From Artemisia argyi (Eukaryota; Streptophyta; Magnoliopsida; Asterales; Asteraceae): DNA of 64,000 nucleotides. Both the position numbers and the translations under genes were made by a program. The notes under the pieces were generated by a model. The model did no database searches. It had not been told where the DNA came from and saw nothing but the letters and a program-made list of their open reading frames with translations. The stretch covers positions 139,585,505-139,649,504 of the forward strand of contig CM060706.1 of NCBI GenBank assembly GCA_030686995.1. Direction: 5' to 3'. Shown here one piece after another: positions 53,177-64,000 of the stretch (the first letter of the stretch is position 1; each line of letters starts with the position of its first letter).

Positions 53177-53836
53177 ATGGCTTGCAAATTACCACATACC
53201 GCTGAATAATTCCAATTGTTTATCAAGACATAAGCTGAGAATAGTGATGTGGATCGCCAAAATGCTATTGTGAAGGTCATCCTGAAGTTTGAGGTCGCGA
53301 AACAACTGAAGCAATGGCTTAGGGAATGCTACCTAGAGTGTACAGACATATCAGATGATAGAAAATATGTGATCGACACGTTCTTGCATGACGAATATCG
53401 TAAGGATGTTGCGGTTATTGAATCGCTGTGGGCTTGTGTTCATCAGATAGAGAACCAGATTTCCAGCAAGATCCGTTGGAGTTTTGAAGAGAATGTTGAA
53501 GCTGCTAGGGTTGAACAACAACAACAACAACAACAACAACAAAATCTACCACCACCACAACAAAAGCAACAACCACAACTACAACAAGGTGCATCGAGTT
53601 CATCTACACCAAGAGTGGTTGCGCAACAACAACAGTTGCCTCATCTGGATCACTTCCAGCCAAGTTTCGAGGAAAATGTGGCAGTTGATGATGGTGGTTG
53701 GACTTCTGACATGGAGCGGGAGCTGAGCAGGTTGGAAGCTCAATTAGAAGAAGAGAGGTTGGCGAGCTTTGACCCTTATGACGATGGTTATGACTCCAAC
53801 AACTCACAGACTTGGGATCACCCAGACTACCACTGA
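53177..53836 (+). pseudogene. PolyQ coiled-coil protein gene with two early stops
   Basis: ATG 53177 lies at a normal distance from a TATA box and is in frame with a long ORF, but TAA codons at 53207 and 53231 interrupt it. After 53231 the frame is open for about 200 codons to the stop at 53834, with no ATG until residue MERELSR near 53710. The protein has a helical N-terminal part with VAKQLKQWLRECYLEC and DTFLHDEYRKD, a Gln run encoded by CAA repeats (about 53514-53542), a Pro/Gln linker, and an acidic coiled-coil C-terminus (ERELSRLEAQLEEERL). No family recognised. It is either a recent pseudogene or starts at a non-AUG codon. Confidence 0.45.
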
Positions 53837-54175
53837 AGTGTGATGTTCTAATTCAGCATTGTTTATAATGTTTTTAAGTATTTCTGTCAAGTATGTTTTT
53901 AATAATCTGTCGTTTGAATGTTTAAATCAAAATCCCTTGTGAGCACAAATTGGATGAGAATTTATTATTCTGTCATGTTTAGATATTTCTCATGATTTAC
54001 AATTACAAAAATCTGTGCGGGTAACCTACCCGTTAAACAAAAGAGTTTTACTGATACAGATTTTTAAAGAGAAGAGTGTGGAGAAAGTTCTTGAATTATC
54101 AGCTCTCGTGGATAGAAATTAGTTTTGGGGAATAGTGAATGCACGTGGCTAGAATAGTGATTTATGGCTACTTCT
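53837..54175. other. Unassigned interval, no gene seen
   Basis: The downstream region of the polyQ frame. 'acctacccgttaaa' (54028) recurs at 51551, so part may come from an old repeat. Confidence 0.35.
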
Positions 54176-54394
54176 TCATATATACACCCTGAGAGGTTTC
54201 AATCGTTCTTTCCGGCTTAACGCATCTGCTACTACATTGGCCTTTCCGTGATGATAGCGAATTTTACAATCATAGTCACTGAGCAGCTCTAACCAACGGC
54301 GTTGTCTCATGTTCAATTCCTTTTGATCCAGAATATGCTGGAAACTTTTGTGGGTGGTTCTCGATTTCATACTAATTAGCAAAGAAATCCACAC
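54176..54394 (-). pseudogene. Ty3/gypsy RNase H fragment
   Basis: 72 codons on the minus strand ending in the typical Ty3/gypsy RNase H C-terminus: LDQKELNMRQRRWLELLSDY, then YHHGKANVVADALSRKE. The PBS of what appears to be the same element is only about 265 bases upstream, so gag, protease and RT have been deleted. Confidence 0.85.
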
Positions 54395-54658
54395 GCGGAT
54401 TTTCGGGGATACGGAAAGAGTATGTCATACGCATCTATAAAGATGGGAGTAAGATAATTAAGAGGGATGGATATAGTACTTTAAATAGTTAATAAGTATA
54501 TATCAATATACTAGAGTGTTGGTGTAGCATAAACTATCTAAGTTCCATAATCGTCTGGCAGATGGAAGGCACAGAGAGCGTAAGGCTATAAAATGTTTTG
54601 TTTGTAAAAACGGTTATAGTTCGGATCTAAATCAGACCCGTTTCCATATAACCAAGGC

Positions 54659-54805
54659 TCTAGTACCACTCTGTAACACCTCCAGTTTTGAAAACATGCA
54701 GCGGAAATTAGATTGGGTGTTACTTCATAGCGCACAGTTTATTAGTAAAAATGATTTTCATTTTAATCATTTTAAAGATCTATCATTCGAATATAAATAC
54801 CAGAG
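54659..54805 (-). mobile_element. Ty3/gypsy PBS and partial LTR (Tekay-like)
   Basis: On the minus strand the LTR end ...GGTGTTACA is followed by TGGTACTAGAGCC, a mutated tRNA-Met-type PBS. The LTR is cut at 54805 by element F; CAGAG (54801-54805) is F's probable target. It belongs with the RNase H fragment. Confidence 0.65.
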
Positions 54806-55931
54806 TGTGGAAAACTAGAAGGGGGGTTGAATAGTTTACCGTTTAAAATCTTTTTTAACTTGTTTAATTAGCTTTGAAACTTTCCGTTTGATCAAAGATA
54901 TATACACAAACACAATATATAACATGCAAGTAAATGAAAGAAACGATCAAACCACAACACGAGTATTTATCGTGGTTCGGCTACAAGGACTCTTTTTCCT
55001 TGCCCTACGTTCACGCCCCGAGTATCCAAATCGAGAGTTTCTTTCACTAGTCAACAAGCTCCTTTCACCGGCTGAGAAAACCTTACACGTCGCTTATACT
55101 TTTACCGACACTAAGCTAGATGTCGAGTTCTTTACCAAGGGTACAACCACTCCCGTTAGTTCTTTTACAAGGGTACAACTACTCCCGATACACTTTGTAT
55201 TTTGAGGACTAAAATACTAACCGATCACTACTGAAAATACACAATCAAATGAAGTGTAAACTACACAAGTCTACACAATGCTAAGCTAACAAGTCTTGCA
55301 ACGTTGTGTTGAATACTTGTTGCTTTTAATGAGCTCGTGAATCTCTTTGCTACAAAAAGAAACTTCACATATGAAATGTTAAAGGGTTAGATGAAAGAAT
55401 GAATGTGTGTGTGTAAAATATGATGTAGAGTGATAAGCCAAAAATCAACTTATGGCTTGGTATTTATAGCAAAGCCTTCTGCAGGTCTGGCGGATCAGGC
55501 GGAACCCTCAGATGGGTTCCGCCCGTGTACCCCCAGGGTTCCGCCGGGCTTGCAGTTGGTTTTGCAATAAATCTTGCAAACCAAACAAAGTCACATCTCA
55601 TTACACCTTGCAAACCAAACAATGTCACATCTCATTACATCTAGTCAAACACCAAACTTGCAAGCAACCACTTAGTAAGTCAAACACATTTTCTTTCCAT
55701 AAATGTATAATGACAAAACTTGCCATAAATGTGATGTGACAATTCTATTTTAAGAAATAAAAAGTGTTGTGTTTTATGAAATGTAAAATGTAGCAAAAGT
55801 CTAGTTTATGCAAGTCTTTAAAACTAAGATTATGTTTTACTTAGAAACTAAAGTTTACATTTTGTCGTTAACAAAACTTAGCGAAGATCGTAAAATATAA
55901 ATAACGTTTTTAAGCGATATTTGTATTAACA
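54806..55931 (-). repeat. Element F 3' LTR
   Basis: Plus-strand ends TGTGGAAAAC and TATTAACA, 1126 bp. It holds a perfect GC palindrome, GGCGGAACCC (55498-55507) with GGGTTCCGCC (55514-55523), and a TATA-like box read as gataaata near 54970. Confidence 0.88.
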
Positions 55932-55960
55932 ATCTCCCCCTTTTTGTTGATGACAAAACA
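55932..55960 (-). other. Polypurine tract of element F with hairpin
   Basis: On the minus strand TTTTGT/ACAAAA with loop CATCA, then aagggggagatt next to the LTR. It is nearly the same as D's PPT module. Confidence 0.8.
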
Positions 55961-56036
55961 TAAACTTTGTTTTTAAGTAACTCACAAAATCTTGGTGTTT
56001 AAGACTTAAAAAAAATTTATATTAAACTTGTTTTAC

Positions 56037-56534
56037 TTAAGTGATGAGGTGGTCATGAAGTACATCTTTTGACACAAGAGGTGTGTCATAAGGATGGATG
56101 CAGTCTTGGAGGTTGTCAAGAGTTGAGAGGGAGTGCAAGTCGGAGTAGATGCAAGTACCTTGGTTTGGGACACCTATGATTTGAGCAAACTCCTCAAGAG
56201 TGAAGGAGTATTGATGACCACTAGTCCTAAAGTTGATAGACATGTGACCATAATCATCCGTGGAGAGAACGGCGGATGCATAGAACTCTAGGATGAATCT
56301 AGGACAAATAGGCTCGTCGATATTCAAAAGACACTCAAAGTTGATTGTGGCAAATTCGGCGTAAAGGTTTGTGCCTTCTAGGAAAGACGGGTCAATGGTT
56401 CTACCCTCATGGACATAGTGTTTTTCCAAGGCTTTGAAAACGTTGACTTGGTTTGGGGTAAGGCCTTTGGTTTTGTGGTGTTTTGGTAGGTACTTAATGG
56501 TGTCCTTGTGGTTGTAGTGGGTTAGAGGAGGCAT
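56037..56534 (-). CDS. Extra ORF downstream of pol in element F
   Basis: 165 codons, ATG 56534 to a stop at 56037, about 0.8 kb after pol and ending about 75 bases before the PPT. The segment about residues 40-130 (ICPRFILEFYASAVL ... QYSFTLEEFAQIIGVPNQG) resembles the plant mobile-domain-like proteins that I recall next to copia pol genes in Asteraceae. Position corresponds to the env-like ORF of sireviruses, but there is no signal peptide or membrane segment. It is shorter than those relatives and may be truncated at its C-terminus. Function unknown. Confidence 0.6.
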   Translation of the reverse strand: MPPLTHYNHKDTIKYLPKHHKTKGLTPNQVNVFKALEKHYVHEGRTIDPSFLEGTNLYAEFATINFECLLNIDEPICPRFILEFYASAVLSTDDYGHMSINFRTSGHQYSFTLEEFAQIIGVPNQGTCIYSDLHSLSTLDNLQDCIHPYDTPLVSKDVLHDHLIT

Positions 56535-57244
56535 GATGATTCCTAGAACAACAAAATTTCACATTTTAGTTTAAGTAAACTACTATTATAATGTGGATGT
56601 TCTCGTGTGTGCCTATATGAAAACAATGTGGAGGTGCGGTTATCTTGACTTATTTTGATGCTTTAAAAACGTTTTATAATGCAAGTTTTGTTATAAAACA
56701 AAAGATAACCCAAACGCTCCTAGTTCAATGTAGCTTCGTTTGAATGTACCCGAAAATACATATTGGTTATGTATTCCCTTTAGCATTCAAGAGACATTAT
56801 GCAAGTGATGTTTTAAACATAACGTTTTGATTTTGTATTCTCAATGTGAGACGAAAAAATATTTGTCCTATTTGTGAGAAATTTTTGGAAAGATTTGACA
56901 TGGGGTGTTTTAGCAAACATGTTTATACTAAGTAAGAATGCAATTCCTAACTATGGGAAACATGATTAGTTTTGTTAAACACCTAATCTTATGCATGAGA
57001 TTCTCAAGTTAATGCATAACCCCAAGTTTTTGTTTTTGTGCAAAAAATAGAATTCCTAGACTCAGATCAGGATTGTAATCAAGTTTAGAATACTTACAAT
57101 GATGATTGATTTGCAATGTAAATGAAAGGAAGACCAATAATTCGTAGGTATGGATGGATGGTAAAGTGAATAGTAGCAGTTTGGAAGTGGTGGTATCAGA
57201 TAATGGGTGTTTGGTTTAATATAAACAAAAAATTGATTCTGCAG

Positions 57245-57315
57245 GTCGGCGGACACGGCGGACCCTTGAAATGGGTTCCGTCCGTTGTTTCTGAGGGTTC
57301 CGCCGACCCTGCTGA
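57245..57315 (-). repeat. GC palindrome in element F internal region
   Basis: Imperfect version (GGCGGACCC ... GGGTTCCGTCC, then GGGTTCCGCC) just after the end of pol. Confidence 0.55.
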
Positions 57316-57370
57316 GAAAAAGAGTTATGGATTTGTTTTGATTTTTGTGATTTTTGTCTAATGTCTAGAA

Positions 57371-58849
57371 CTACAATGTAGGTTCCATGAGTCCTAAGCC
57401 TAGCCTAAGAAGGTTAAAAGGTTCACGTTTAAGGGGTTTTGTGAGAATGTCGGCTATGTTGTCTTCGGAAGAAACTTTCTCAATTGAGATATTTCCTTTT
57501 TGAATGTTGTCACGAAGGAAATGATGACGGATTTCAATATGTTTGGTACGAGCATGTTGAACCGGGTTTTTGCTAAGATCAATGGCACCTTTGTTGTCAC
57601 AAAGAATTGTGATGTCGTTGAGTTGAATTTCGTAGTCGACAAGAGCTTGCTTCATCCAAAGAGCTTGTTGACATGCCTTTCCGGCCGAAACGTACTCGGC
57701 TTCCGTTGTTGAGATAGCAAGAGCCGTTTGCTTCTTAGAGAACCATGAGGTGAGACAATGTTCAACAAAAGTACAAATACCACTTGTACTTTTTCTATCG
57801 ACATAGTCACCGGCATGATCCGAGTCGGCATACACTATGGTGTCTATTCCCGTTCCTTTGGGATACCATAAACCTAAATGTGTAGTGCCCTTAATATACC
57901 CAAAAATCCTTTTAACGGCTTTGAGATGGGTAGTCTTAGGATCTTCTTGAAAACGAGCACATAGACAAACACTAAACATAGTGTCGGGTCTACTAGCCGT
58001 TAGGTAAAGTAGACTACCAATCATACCTCTATATTTAGTGCTATCTACGGATTCACTTTCCTCATCCTTGGTCAGTTTAGTTTCCATGGACATGAGTGTT
58101 TTGATTGGTTTCGAATCTTCTAATCCAAATTTCTTAAGCATGTCCTTAATATATTTAGATTGGTTAAAGAAGATACCATCTTCTAGTTGTTTAATTTGGA
58201 GTCCTAGGAAAAAGTTGAGTTCTCCCATCATACTCATTTCAAACTCGTCATGCATGATTTTGAGAAATCCACACATAATTCTTGACAAGTTGATCCAAAT
58301 ATAATGTCATCAACATAGATTTGGACTATGATAATATGTGAATCTTTCTTCTTAGTGAAGAGAGTATTATCAACTAAGCCCATGGTATACTTATGGTCAA
58401 CTAGGAAGGTTTTAAGTCGATCATACCATGCTTTTGGAGCTTGCTTAAGTCCGTAAAGAGCCTTTTTAAGTTTGTAAACATGATTTGGTTTTTCAAAATC
58501 GATGAAGCCCGGTGGTTGAGCAACATATACTTCTTCATTTATGACTCCGTTTAGAAATGCACTTTTGACATCCATTTGAAAGAGTTTAAAATTGTGTGCA
58601 CATGCATATGCAAGTAAGATTCTAATTGACTCGAGCCTAGCAACCGGAGCAAAAAGTTTCATCGTAGTCAATGCCTTCTTGTTGGTTATATCCTTGTGCA
58701 ACTAGCCTAGCTTTGTTTCTAGACACAATTTCATTTTCATCCATTTTATTACGAAATACCCATTTTGTTCCAATTATAGTTTGACTCTTTGGTTGAGGAA
58801 CTAATGTCCATACGTCATTCCTAACAAATTGGTTTAACTCTTCTTGCAT
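57371..58849 (-). pseudogene. pol: Copia reverse transcriptase and RNase H of element F, frameshifted
   Basis: Read on the minus strand: RT N-terminus (NDVWTLVPQP, GTKWVFRNK, ARLVAQGYNQ), a one-base insertion after DYDETF (about 58661), then RT core (APVARLESIR, QMDVKSAFLNG, LYGLKQAPKAWY and catalytic YVDD in IYVDDIIFGS), a second frameshift near 58260, then the thumb and RNase H (GSLLYLTASRPD, YADSDHAGD, STTEAEYVS, DNKGAIDLSKN, RTKHIEIRHHF, ADILTKPL). All key motifs are visible but two frameshifts disable it. The C-terminus is close to pol's normal end. Confidence 0.9.
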
Positions 58850-58858
58850 TGCAATTAC

Positions 58859-59311
58859 CTAAGACTCATCTTTAATGGCTTCATTAATATTTTTAGGTTC
58901 AATGGTTGACACGAAACAAAAGTAGTTGCTTTCATTTTGAACTTTTGATCTTAGTGTTCTTTCGTTAATGTTGCCAATGACACCATCTAATGGATGACTT
59001 TTAGATTCTTTGATATTGACAAGCTCTTTGTTTAATAGTTCATCTTCCTTGTCATCACTTAAAATTTCTTGTCTTTCTATTGCGTGGCTTTCAACTAAGT
59101 CATCATCTACCAAAGGTGATGTCTTAGAGGGAGGTGGACTCTCGTCAAATGTTACGTTCAACGATTCCTCGACTCTTAAGGTTTATTTGTTCAAAACAAT
59201 GTAATCTTTACTATTTTGTGAATATCCAAGAAATACACCTTCATAAGACTTTGGGTCAAATTTGGTGAGATAATCCTTGGTGTTAAGAATGAAACATTTA
59301 CTCCCAAACAC
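58859..59311 (-). pseudogene. pol: Copia integrase C-terminal linker of element F
   Basis: The frame continues from the integrase after a TGA at about 59309, through a piece resembling FGSKCF and GVFLGYS, a TAA near 59185, and an acidic Ser-rich linker (59161-58859) that ends in a TAG before the RT. Three in-frame stops in all. Confidence 0.8.
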
Positions 59312-60090
59312 TCAAAAGTATCCTAATGTAGGCTTTTTACCTTTATATAGTTCATAAGGAGTTTTATTCAAAAATAGTCTAATTAAGACTCGATTTAAAA
59401 TGTACGTTGATGTGTCAACGGCATTACACCAAAACTTTTGTGGAATGTTTTGTTCGTTAAGCATTGTTCTACTCATCTCTTGCAATGTCCGGTTTTTACG
59501 TTCTACTACACCATTAGATTGAGGAGTACGTGGAGCTGAAAAGTTATGAGTAATACCATTAATATAACAAAAGTTTCCAAATTGAAATTCATTATCAAAT
59601 TCACAACCGTGATCCGTTCTAATAGACACAATATTAGACCCAACTTGATTTTGAATTTTCTTACTTAGAATCTCAAATTTATCAAAAGCTTCATTTTTAC
59701 TTTTCAAAAATTTTGTCCAAGTATATCTTGAGTAATCATCAACTATAACCAAAGTGTAGAAGTTACCTCCATAACTTTGTATAGCGGATGGACCAAATAA
59801 ATCCATATGCAAAAGTTCTAGACACCTAGATGTAGAAACTAAGTTTTTAGCCTTATGGCTATTATGGACTTGTTTACCGACTTTGCAAGCATCACAAAAG
59901 TGTTGGTCATATTTCAACTTAGGTAGGTTTCGAACTAAGTTTTTGGAGGAGAGGTTTTGGATTAGTCTCATGTTAGCGTGTCCTAAACATCTATGCCATA
60001 AAGTTGAAGATTCATCTAATGAGGTAAGACAAAGTTTGTCTCTAGATGTTGGATCCATTTTCATGACGTATACGTTGTTCTTAAGGACAC
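59312..60090 (-). pseudogene. pol: Copia GAG-preintegrase and integrase of element F, 5'-truncated
   Basis: Zinc-binding N-terminus with H, H, C, C (WHRCLGHANM ... HFCDACKVGKQ), then integrase core: first Asp in LLHMDLFGP, second in IRTDHGCEFDNEF, Glu in NGVVERKNRTLQEM, with family spacing. The segment 60064-59312 is open, then a TGA follows. Element G cuts it on its N-terminal side at 60090. Confidence 0.9.
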
Positions 60091-63000
60091 TGATTGACGC
60101 TAAACCACCAACTTATATTGACCAAGGAATGGTCAACAAAGTCAAATAGCCTAGATCAATGCTCCGTGGAATATAGTGGTTTCCCCGGGTCGTTATGTCC
60201 CGACGAGGTGTGAATGGCTAACAAACGGTTTCGTGATCGGGTAAATTTGGATGAAAAGGTGTTTGTGAATGATTTGAACTAAGGAATCTACAATGAAATA
60301 GCTTAAACAAGCTATATGAATAAGACGGGAAGCTAAGAAAATCCAGAAACGATTAAAACCTAAAAACGCGTACGTTACGTTTAAATAAAACGTAAACGTA
60401 CGAAATAAAAAGTGAAAAGTAAAATCTGAAAACACCCAGGGGGTGAAAATGACTTTTTTACAAACCTAAAGTTAAAAGAAACTTTTTAGAAAAAGAAAAT
60501 AAATTTTAACACTAATTAATTATTTAATATTAATTAATTACTAATTATTACTAATTATTAATATTTAAAATACTTAAATATAATACAATATTATTTAAAT
60601 ACTAAAAAGGTGAAAATAAAATTTCTAAAATTATAAAATAACTAAAAATAAGTTTTAAAAATAAAAATATGTATTTTTGTCTTTTTGTGAATTTTCTATT
60701 CATTAATTACTAAATAATTATTAATTACCTAAATAAACTATTTTAAATTAAGAAAAATACTAAATGAACAGTAAAAATTATAAGAAAATTTCTAAAATTA
60801 TTTTATAACATATAAAAGCTATAAAAAATATAAAAACTAAGTTTTACTTAATAAAAACTAATTATGCTATTTTAAACTTAATATTAATTAATTATTAACA
60901 AAACTAAGATTAATTCTAATAAATACTTAATGGTGAACTAAAAATCTGAAAAAATTACTATAAATACTTTAATATAATAGGTAATTAATAAAAATATAAA
61001 AATGACAAGTACTTAATTAAAATCTAAAAATGAAAAATAAAATTAAATAGAAACTATCACTTAAAAATTAAGTTGGATTTTTGGAATTTTTCTTTTCCCA
61101 ATCTATTTTACAACTGAAAACAATAAACTTTTATGAAAACAAGCTTTTTATAACTTAATAATAAGCTGTATGGAAAGCAAATAGCCTAACAGTTGACTAA
61201 GGTTGACCAAATGGGGAAATAAGCTAAAATCAGCTTAGGTGGGACCCACAATGGGTAATTCTGACCCAAATAAGTTATATAAAATTGCTTAAGCCAGAAA
61301 ATGCAAGTGGGGTCCACTGGATAAGCCAATAAGCTCAAATAAGCACTTATATCCTTGCTACTTAACTGAAAATTGGGACAGATTTTTGTGGCTAAAACAG
61401 GTGGGTCCCAGAGGTTTTAGGGTCAAACCAAAGGTCAATGGGAGTTCCTTGGTAGGAGGGGGTTTGGTAGGAACAAATGGGGAGGCCTAAGAACCACTGT
61501 GGAGGCTGGAAAACCACCACCAAGTGGTGGTGGTGGGACTGTGGTCTGCACAGCAGGGTATACAGCCCCCCTGCAGCCCACTTTGATGGGTTGTGAATTC
61601 TAGAATAAAAATTGTAAAAATCAAAGAACCAATGGAACTTAAATTTGAGCTGGTAGATTACATTTAGAAACAAGTTTCAGGCCATGAATCATAACACAAA
61701 ATTCACATTAATTCATGCTATATTTGCAAAAAACTGAGAAAGGTGCACTTTGACTTTCTAGGAAAACTTGATCTTTTGACTTTTGTGGATTTTGATCCAA
61801 CATTTCTGATTGAAGATGTTGTTAAAGGTTACAATGAAACTAAAGTGAGCCACTACAACTATATTAGAAAGGAAAAAGTGAGATTCAAGCTATACAAAAC
61901 TTCACAGATCAGACCTAGGGAAATATGAAAGTGAATTTGACTTTTGGCCACTTAACACCAATATCTAATGACTGTAATGGACTAGGGATACCTATTATGG
62001 ACTAATGACATATCAAATTACAACCAAGACACCCTGGAGTTCCTTGGAACAGCCTATGCCAAACAACCCTTTAACATGACTGTTTTGAGTTCTAGTATAT
62101 AAAAGGGTGTTACAGCTTTCAAGATCAATACATAACAACTTTTTATGCATAAGTGAACTGGAAATAGCATGAAAGCAGGGGTTTCAACCACAATTATTCA
62201 GAATCTTCTAATGTGCTATTTTGATAGTTAAATAAGAACTATTCTAAAAACAACTGACTTTAACAAACAGATGACATTAATGGAACAATTATCAACTAAG
62301 TAGCATAACTTAAACAAGAAAATCAGCAAGACAGCAAGATTAGGCATATGCTACAGTTGAACTTAAGAAACTTGAATAGAAAGTTCTTACAAGGATCCTA
62401 TGCTCAGCCAATGGTATTTAATACAACTCACCACCAATTCCTATTCTTTCCCCATGGAAGTCTAAACCAGGGCCATCCTTAAGCTACCCTGCTCCTTGCA
62501 ACTTCTTCATTTTCATATGTATATATATATATTTTTTATTATTTTCTTCTTATTTTGTATTTTTCTGAATAAACTGAAAATTAAACTAAAAAGGGATTAA
62601 CAAACTGAGAACTTATATTATTGAAGAAGAAATAGATTACAAACTTGAGTTTAATTGAAAATTACAAAATACAAATAATTTAAATAAGCTGAAAATTACA
62701 CTTAAAACTACTCAGTTCTGCTGCTTCTCTTTCAATTTATATGGCACAATTAGGGTTTTGAAACCCTATTAAGGAAATCCCACACAAGTCTTGAGCCATT
62801 GGATGAAGGGGCTGCAATCTTGGCCGTTTAAATTCTTGGCGCCAAAAAGTATCTTTGTCTGCTTCCTTGATTATTGAGGCCAGGGGGTAGTTTTTGGATG
62901 TTAGTGTTTGGTTTGGAGTACCAAGGGGGGGGGGGATTGAGTGTGCAGGTGGTGAAGGCTAGGTGTGATGATGGGGAGGTTTGGCTGGTAGCAGGGAATG

Positions 63001-63875
63001 AGTGGGGGTGTAGAGATGGTGGGGGTTGACCGGGTCAATGTTGGGAGGGGTTGTAATATTAAAACGGGGGTGAGGATGTTGGGCTGTGTTGGTGATGAGC
63101 TTAAGGGTGGGCCTGGATCAGGTTTTGGAGTTATAAGGATGGAGTGGGCTATAAATGTGTTGGGTTTGGAATTGGGTTAAAAATATAAAGGGTCCGTTTG
63201 TATATTAACTTAACAAAGCACAAGGACCATTCATGTAATTTCGGCAAAGTAGAGGGACTTGAGTTGTAATTTATTCCAAATACCTTCCAAAGGTAAAATA
63301 TGCCAAGTTCCACTATCTAAGGACCAATATTGTAATTTTTTCAAAATTAGATATCCGGGGACCATAATTGCCAAATTTCCAAACTTGAGGGACCAATATT
63401 GTAATTTCCTCAAACTTCACACCAAAGGATCATTTTTGATAGTTTATGATTTTTAAGGACCAAAAATGATTTTTCTTTCAAAATTATCCCACCAGGGACC
63501 AAATCTGCCAAATGCTGAAACTCCAGGGACCTTTTATTGCAATTTTGGATTTTGAGGGGTAAAAGTGTAATTTTCTCAAACTTTTTCACCCAAGGACTTA
63601 TTTTGATACTTTTTGACTTTTCTTTGCCTTGGGTTGACTTTTCTTTCATTTTAAACTTCCAGGGACTAGTTTTGCCAAATTTTGAAACTTGAGGGACTGA
63701 AACTGCCAATTGTGTAAACTTTGTTCGTTTTTCATTTGTTTTTAAACATTTTGCATCTAAGACATATAAAACACACTTTTGGGATAAATTGTGTATTTTG
63801 ATGCGTTTTTGGGTGTTTTTGGATGTTTTGGCAGTCTAGATACGATAAAAATGATGAGTATTTACACACTCATCA
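60091..63875 (-). repeat. Element G 3' LTR (3785 bp)
   Basis: Plus-strand start TGATTGACGC; minus-strand start with TGATGAGT/ACTCATC inverted repeat (63852-63875). It shares the ACGT-rich inverted repeat (60369-60402), AT-rich zone, promoter (62737-62847) and GGTCCYTGG array (63190-63720, reverse) with the other C-family LTRs and is nearest to H. Confidence 0.9.
62737..62847 (-). promoter_or_regulatory. LTR promoter: E2F-like site and TATA box
   Basis: TTGGCGCCAAAA at 62836-62847; on the minus strand ATATAAA lies at 62743-62737, about 93 bases downstream. 'tcatccaatggctcaag' (minus strand) lies between, matching 'atccaacggctt' of the C 5' LTR. Confidence 0.55.
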
Positions 63876-64000
63876 ATCCCCCACACTAAACTATTGCTAG
63901 TCCCTAGCAATCTTTTGAGAAAAACTTAATGGATTTGAAACTCTTTACCAAAAGCCATCACTTCTGGAGTAGCCAGGTGTAAGAACTGTGGCACACCTGA
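63876..64000 (-). other. Element G PPT and 3' internal region (partial)
   Basis: In reverse: agtgtgggggat PPT (63877-63888), hairpin ATTGCTAG/CTAGCAAT (63895-63913), and one hairpin unit CCAGAAG/CTTTTGG (63948-63967) as in element C 9840-9859. Confidence 0.8.

Larger units (their letters stand above)
54806..60090 (-). mobile_element. Element F: sirevirus-like Ty1/copia, 5' part outside
   Basis: 3' LTR (54806-55931), PPT, an extra ORF, GC palindromes, and pol in copia order (integrase before RT and RNase H). At 60090 it is cut within pol by element G; gag and the 5' LTR would lie beyond the window. Its LTR shares the 'actcgacatctagcttag' repeats and TATA region with element D. Confidence 0.88.
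60091..64000 (-). mobile_element. Element G: family C element, 3' LTR and start of interior
   Basis: 3' LTR 60091-63875, then PPT and 3' internal sequence that match element C in reverse, running out of the window. GACAC (60086-60090) is the expected target copy. Because the PPT is present this is the 3' end of a fuller element, not a solo LTR. Confidence 0.88.

Noticed and set aside
53249..53836. PolyQ frame as an intact gene
   Set aside because: Its apparent first codon is GTG and two TAA codons separate it from the only well-placed ATG, so it is listed as a pseudogene.
57500..58304. Plus-strand open frames of 70 and 88 codons
   Set aside because: Shadows of the copia RT and RNase H on the minus strand.

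Overview
This window is intergenic DNA from a large, repeat-rich plant genome. No intact conventional host gene is visible. It is AT-rich, TATA boxes lie inside long LTRs, and the primer-binding sites match plant retrotransposon types (tRNA-Asp-like TGGCGCCG..., tRNA-Met-like TGGTATCAGAGC). The gag of one element, and the CxxCGGPHxxxxC ORF of another, resemble proteins I associate with Asteraceae (Tanacetum-like daisies). I therefore suggest a eudicot, probably Asteraceae; this is from memory and was not searched.

Layout. (1) 1-2756: remnant of gag-only family B, with a gag fragment between two LTRs in inverted orientation. (2) 2757-3160: short unexplained interval. (3) 3161-50205: one deep nest. 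Element C (Ty3/gypsy, Athila-like, LTRs over 3.7 kb) is split in its 3' LTR by element D (sirevirus-like Ty1/copia, 13588-49379). D's 5' LTR is split by element E (Tekay/Del-like Ty3/gypsy, 14468-22430), and D's internal region by element B (gag-protease only, minus strand, 26204-43314). B's 5' LTR is split by two solo LTRs, H (32890-36608) and I (37024-42401), and I carries a tRNA-derived SINE-like segment. The five insertions inside C have perfect 5-bp target-site duplications (CAACT, TCACC, AGGAG, ATAGT, CTACT). With nested DNA removed, B's split LTR (1413 bp against 1412) and D's (1768 against 1767) regain their partner's length. (4) 50206-54805: older DNA with (TA)n microsatellites, a MITE-like foldback, a small ORF with promoter and poly(A) signals, a broken polyQ gene and a Ty3/gypsy remnant. 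(5) 54806-60090: minus-strand sirevirus-like copia F with a broken pol and an extra ORF. (6) 60091-64000: minus-strand C-family element G, interrupting F and running off the window.

No element here looks able to move by itself. B has gag and protease only; C has a zinc-knuckle ORF and an acidic ORF but no pol; D has no recognisable coding sequence; E's pol is riddled with stops although its LTRs are almost identical; F is broken. The window therefore records trans-mobilised, non-autonomous elements. The most interesting content is non-coding: covarying hairpin arrays in E's LTR and C's 3' internal region, hairpin-plus-polypurine-tract modules in B, C, D and F, arrays of TGACGSCGTCA palindromes upstream of B's TATA box, and an E2F-like site at a fixed distance from the TATA box in all five C-family LTRs.
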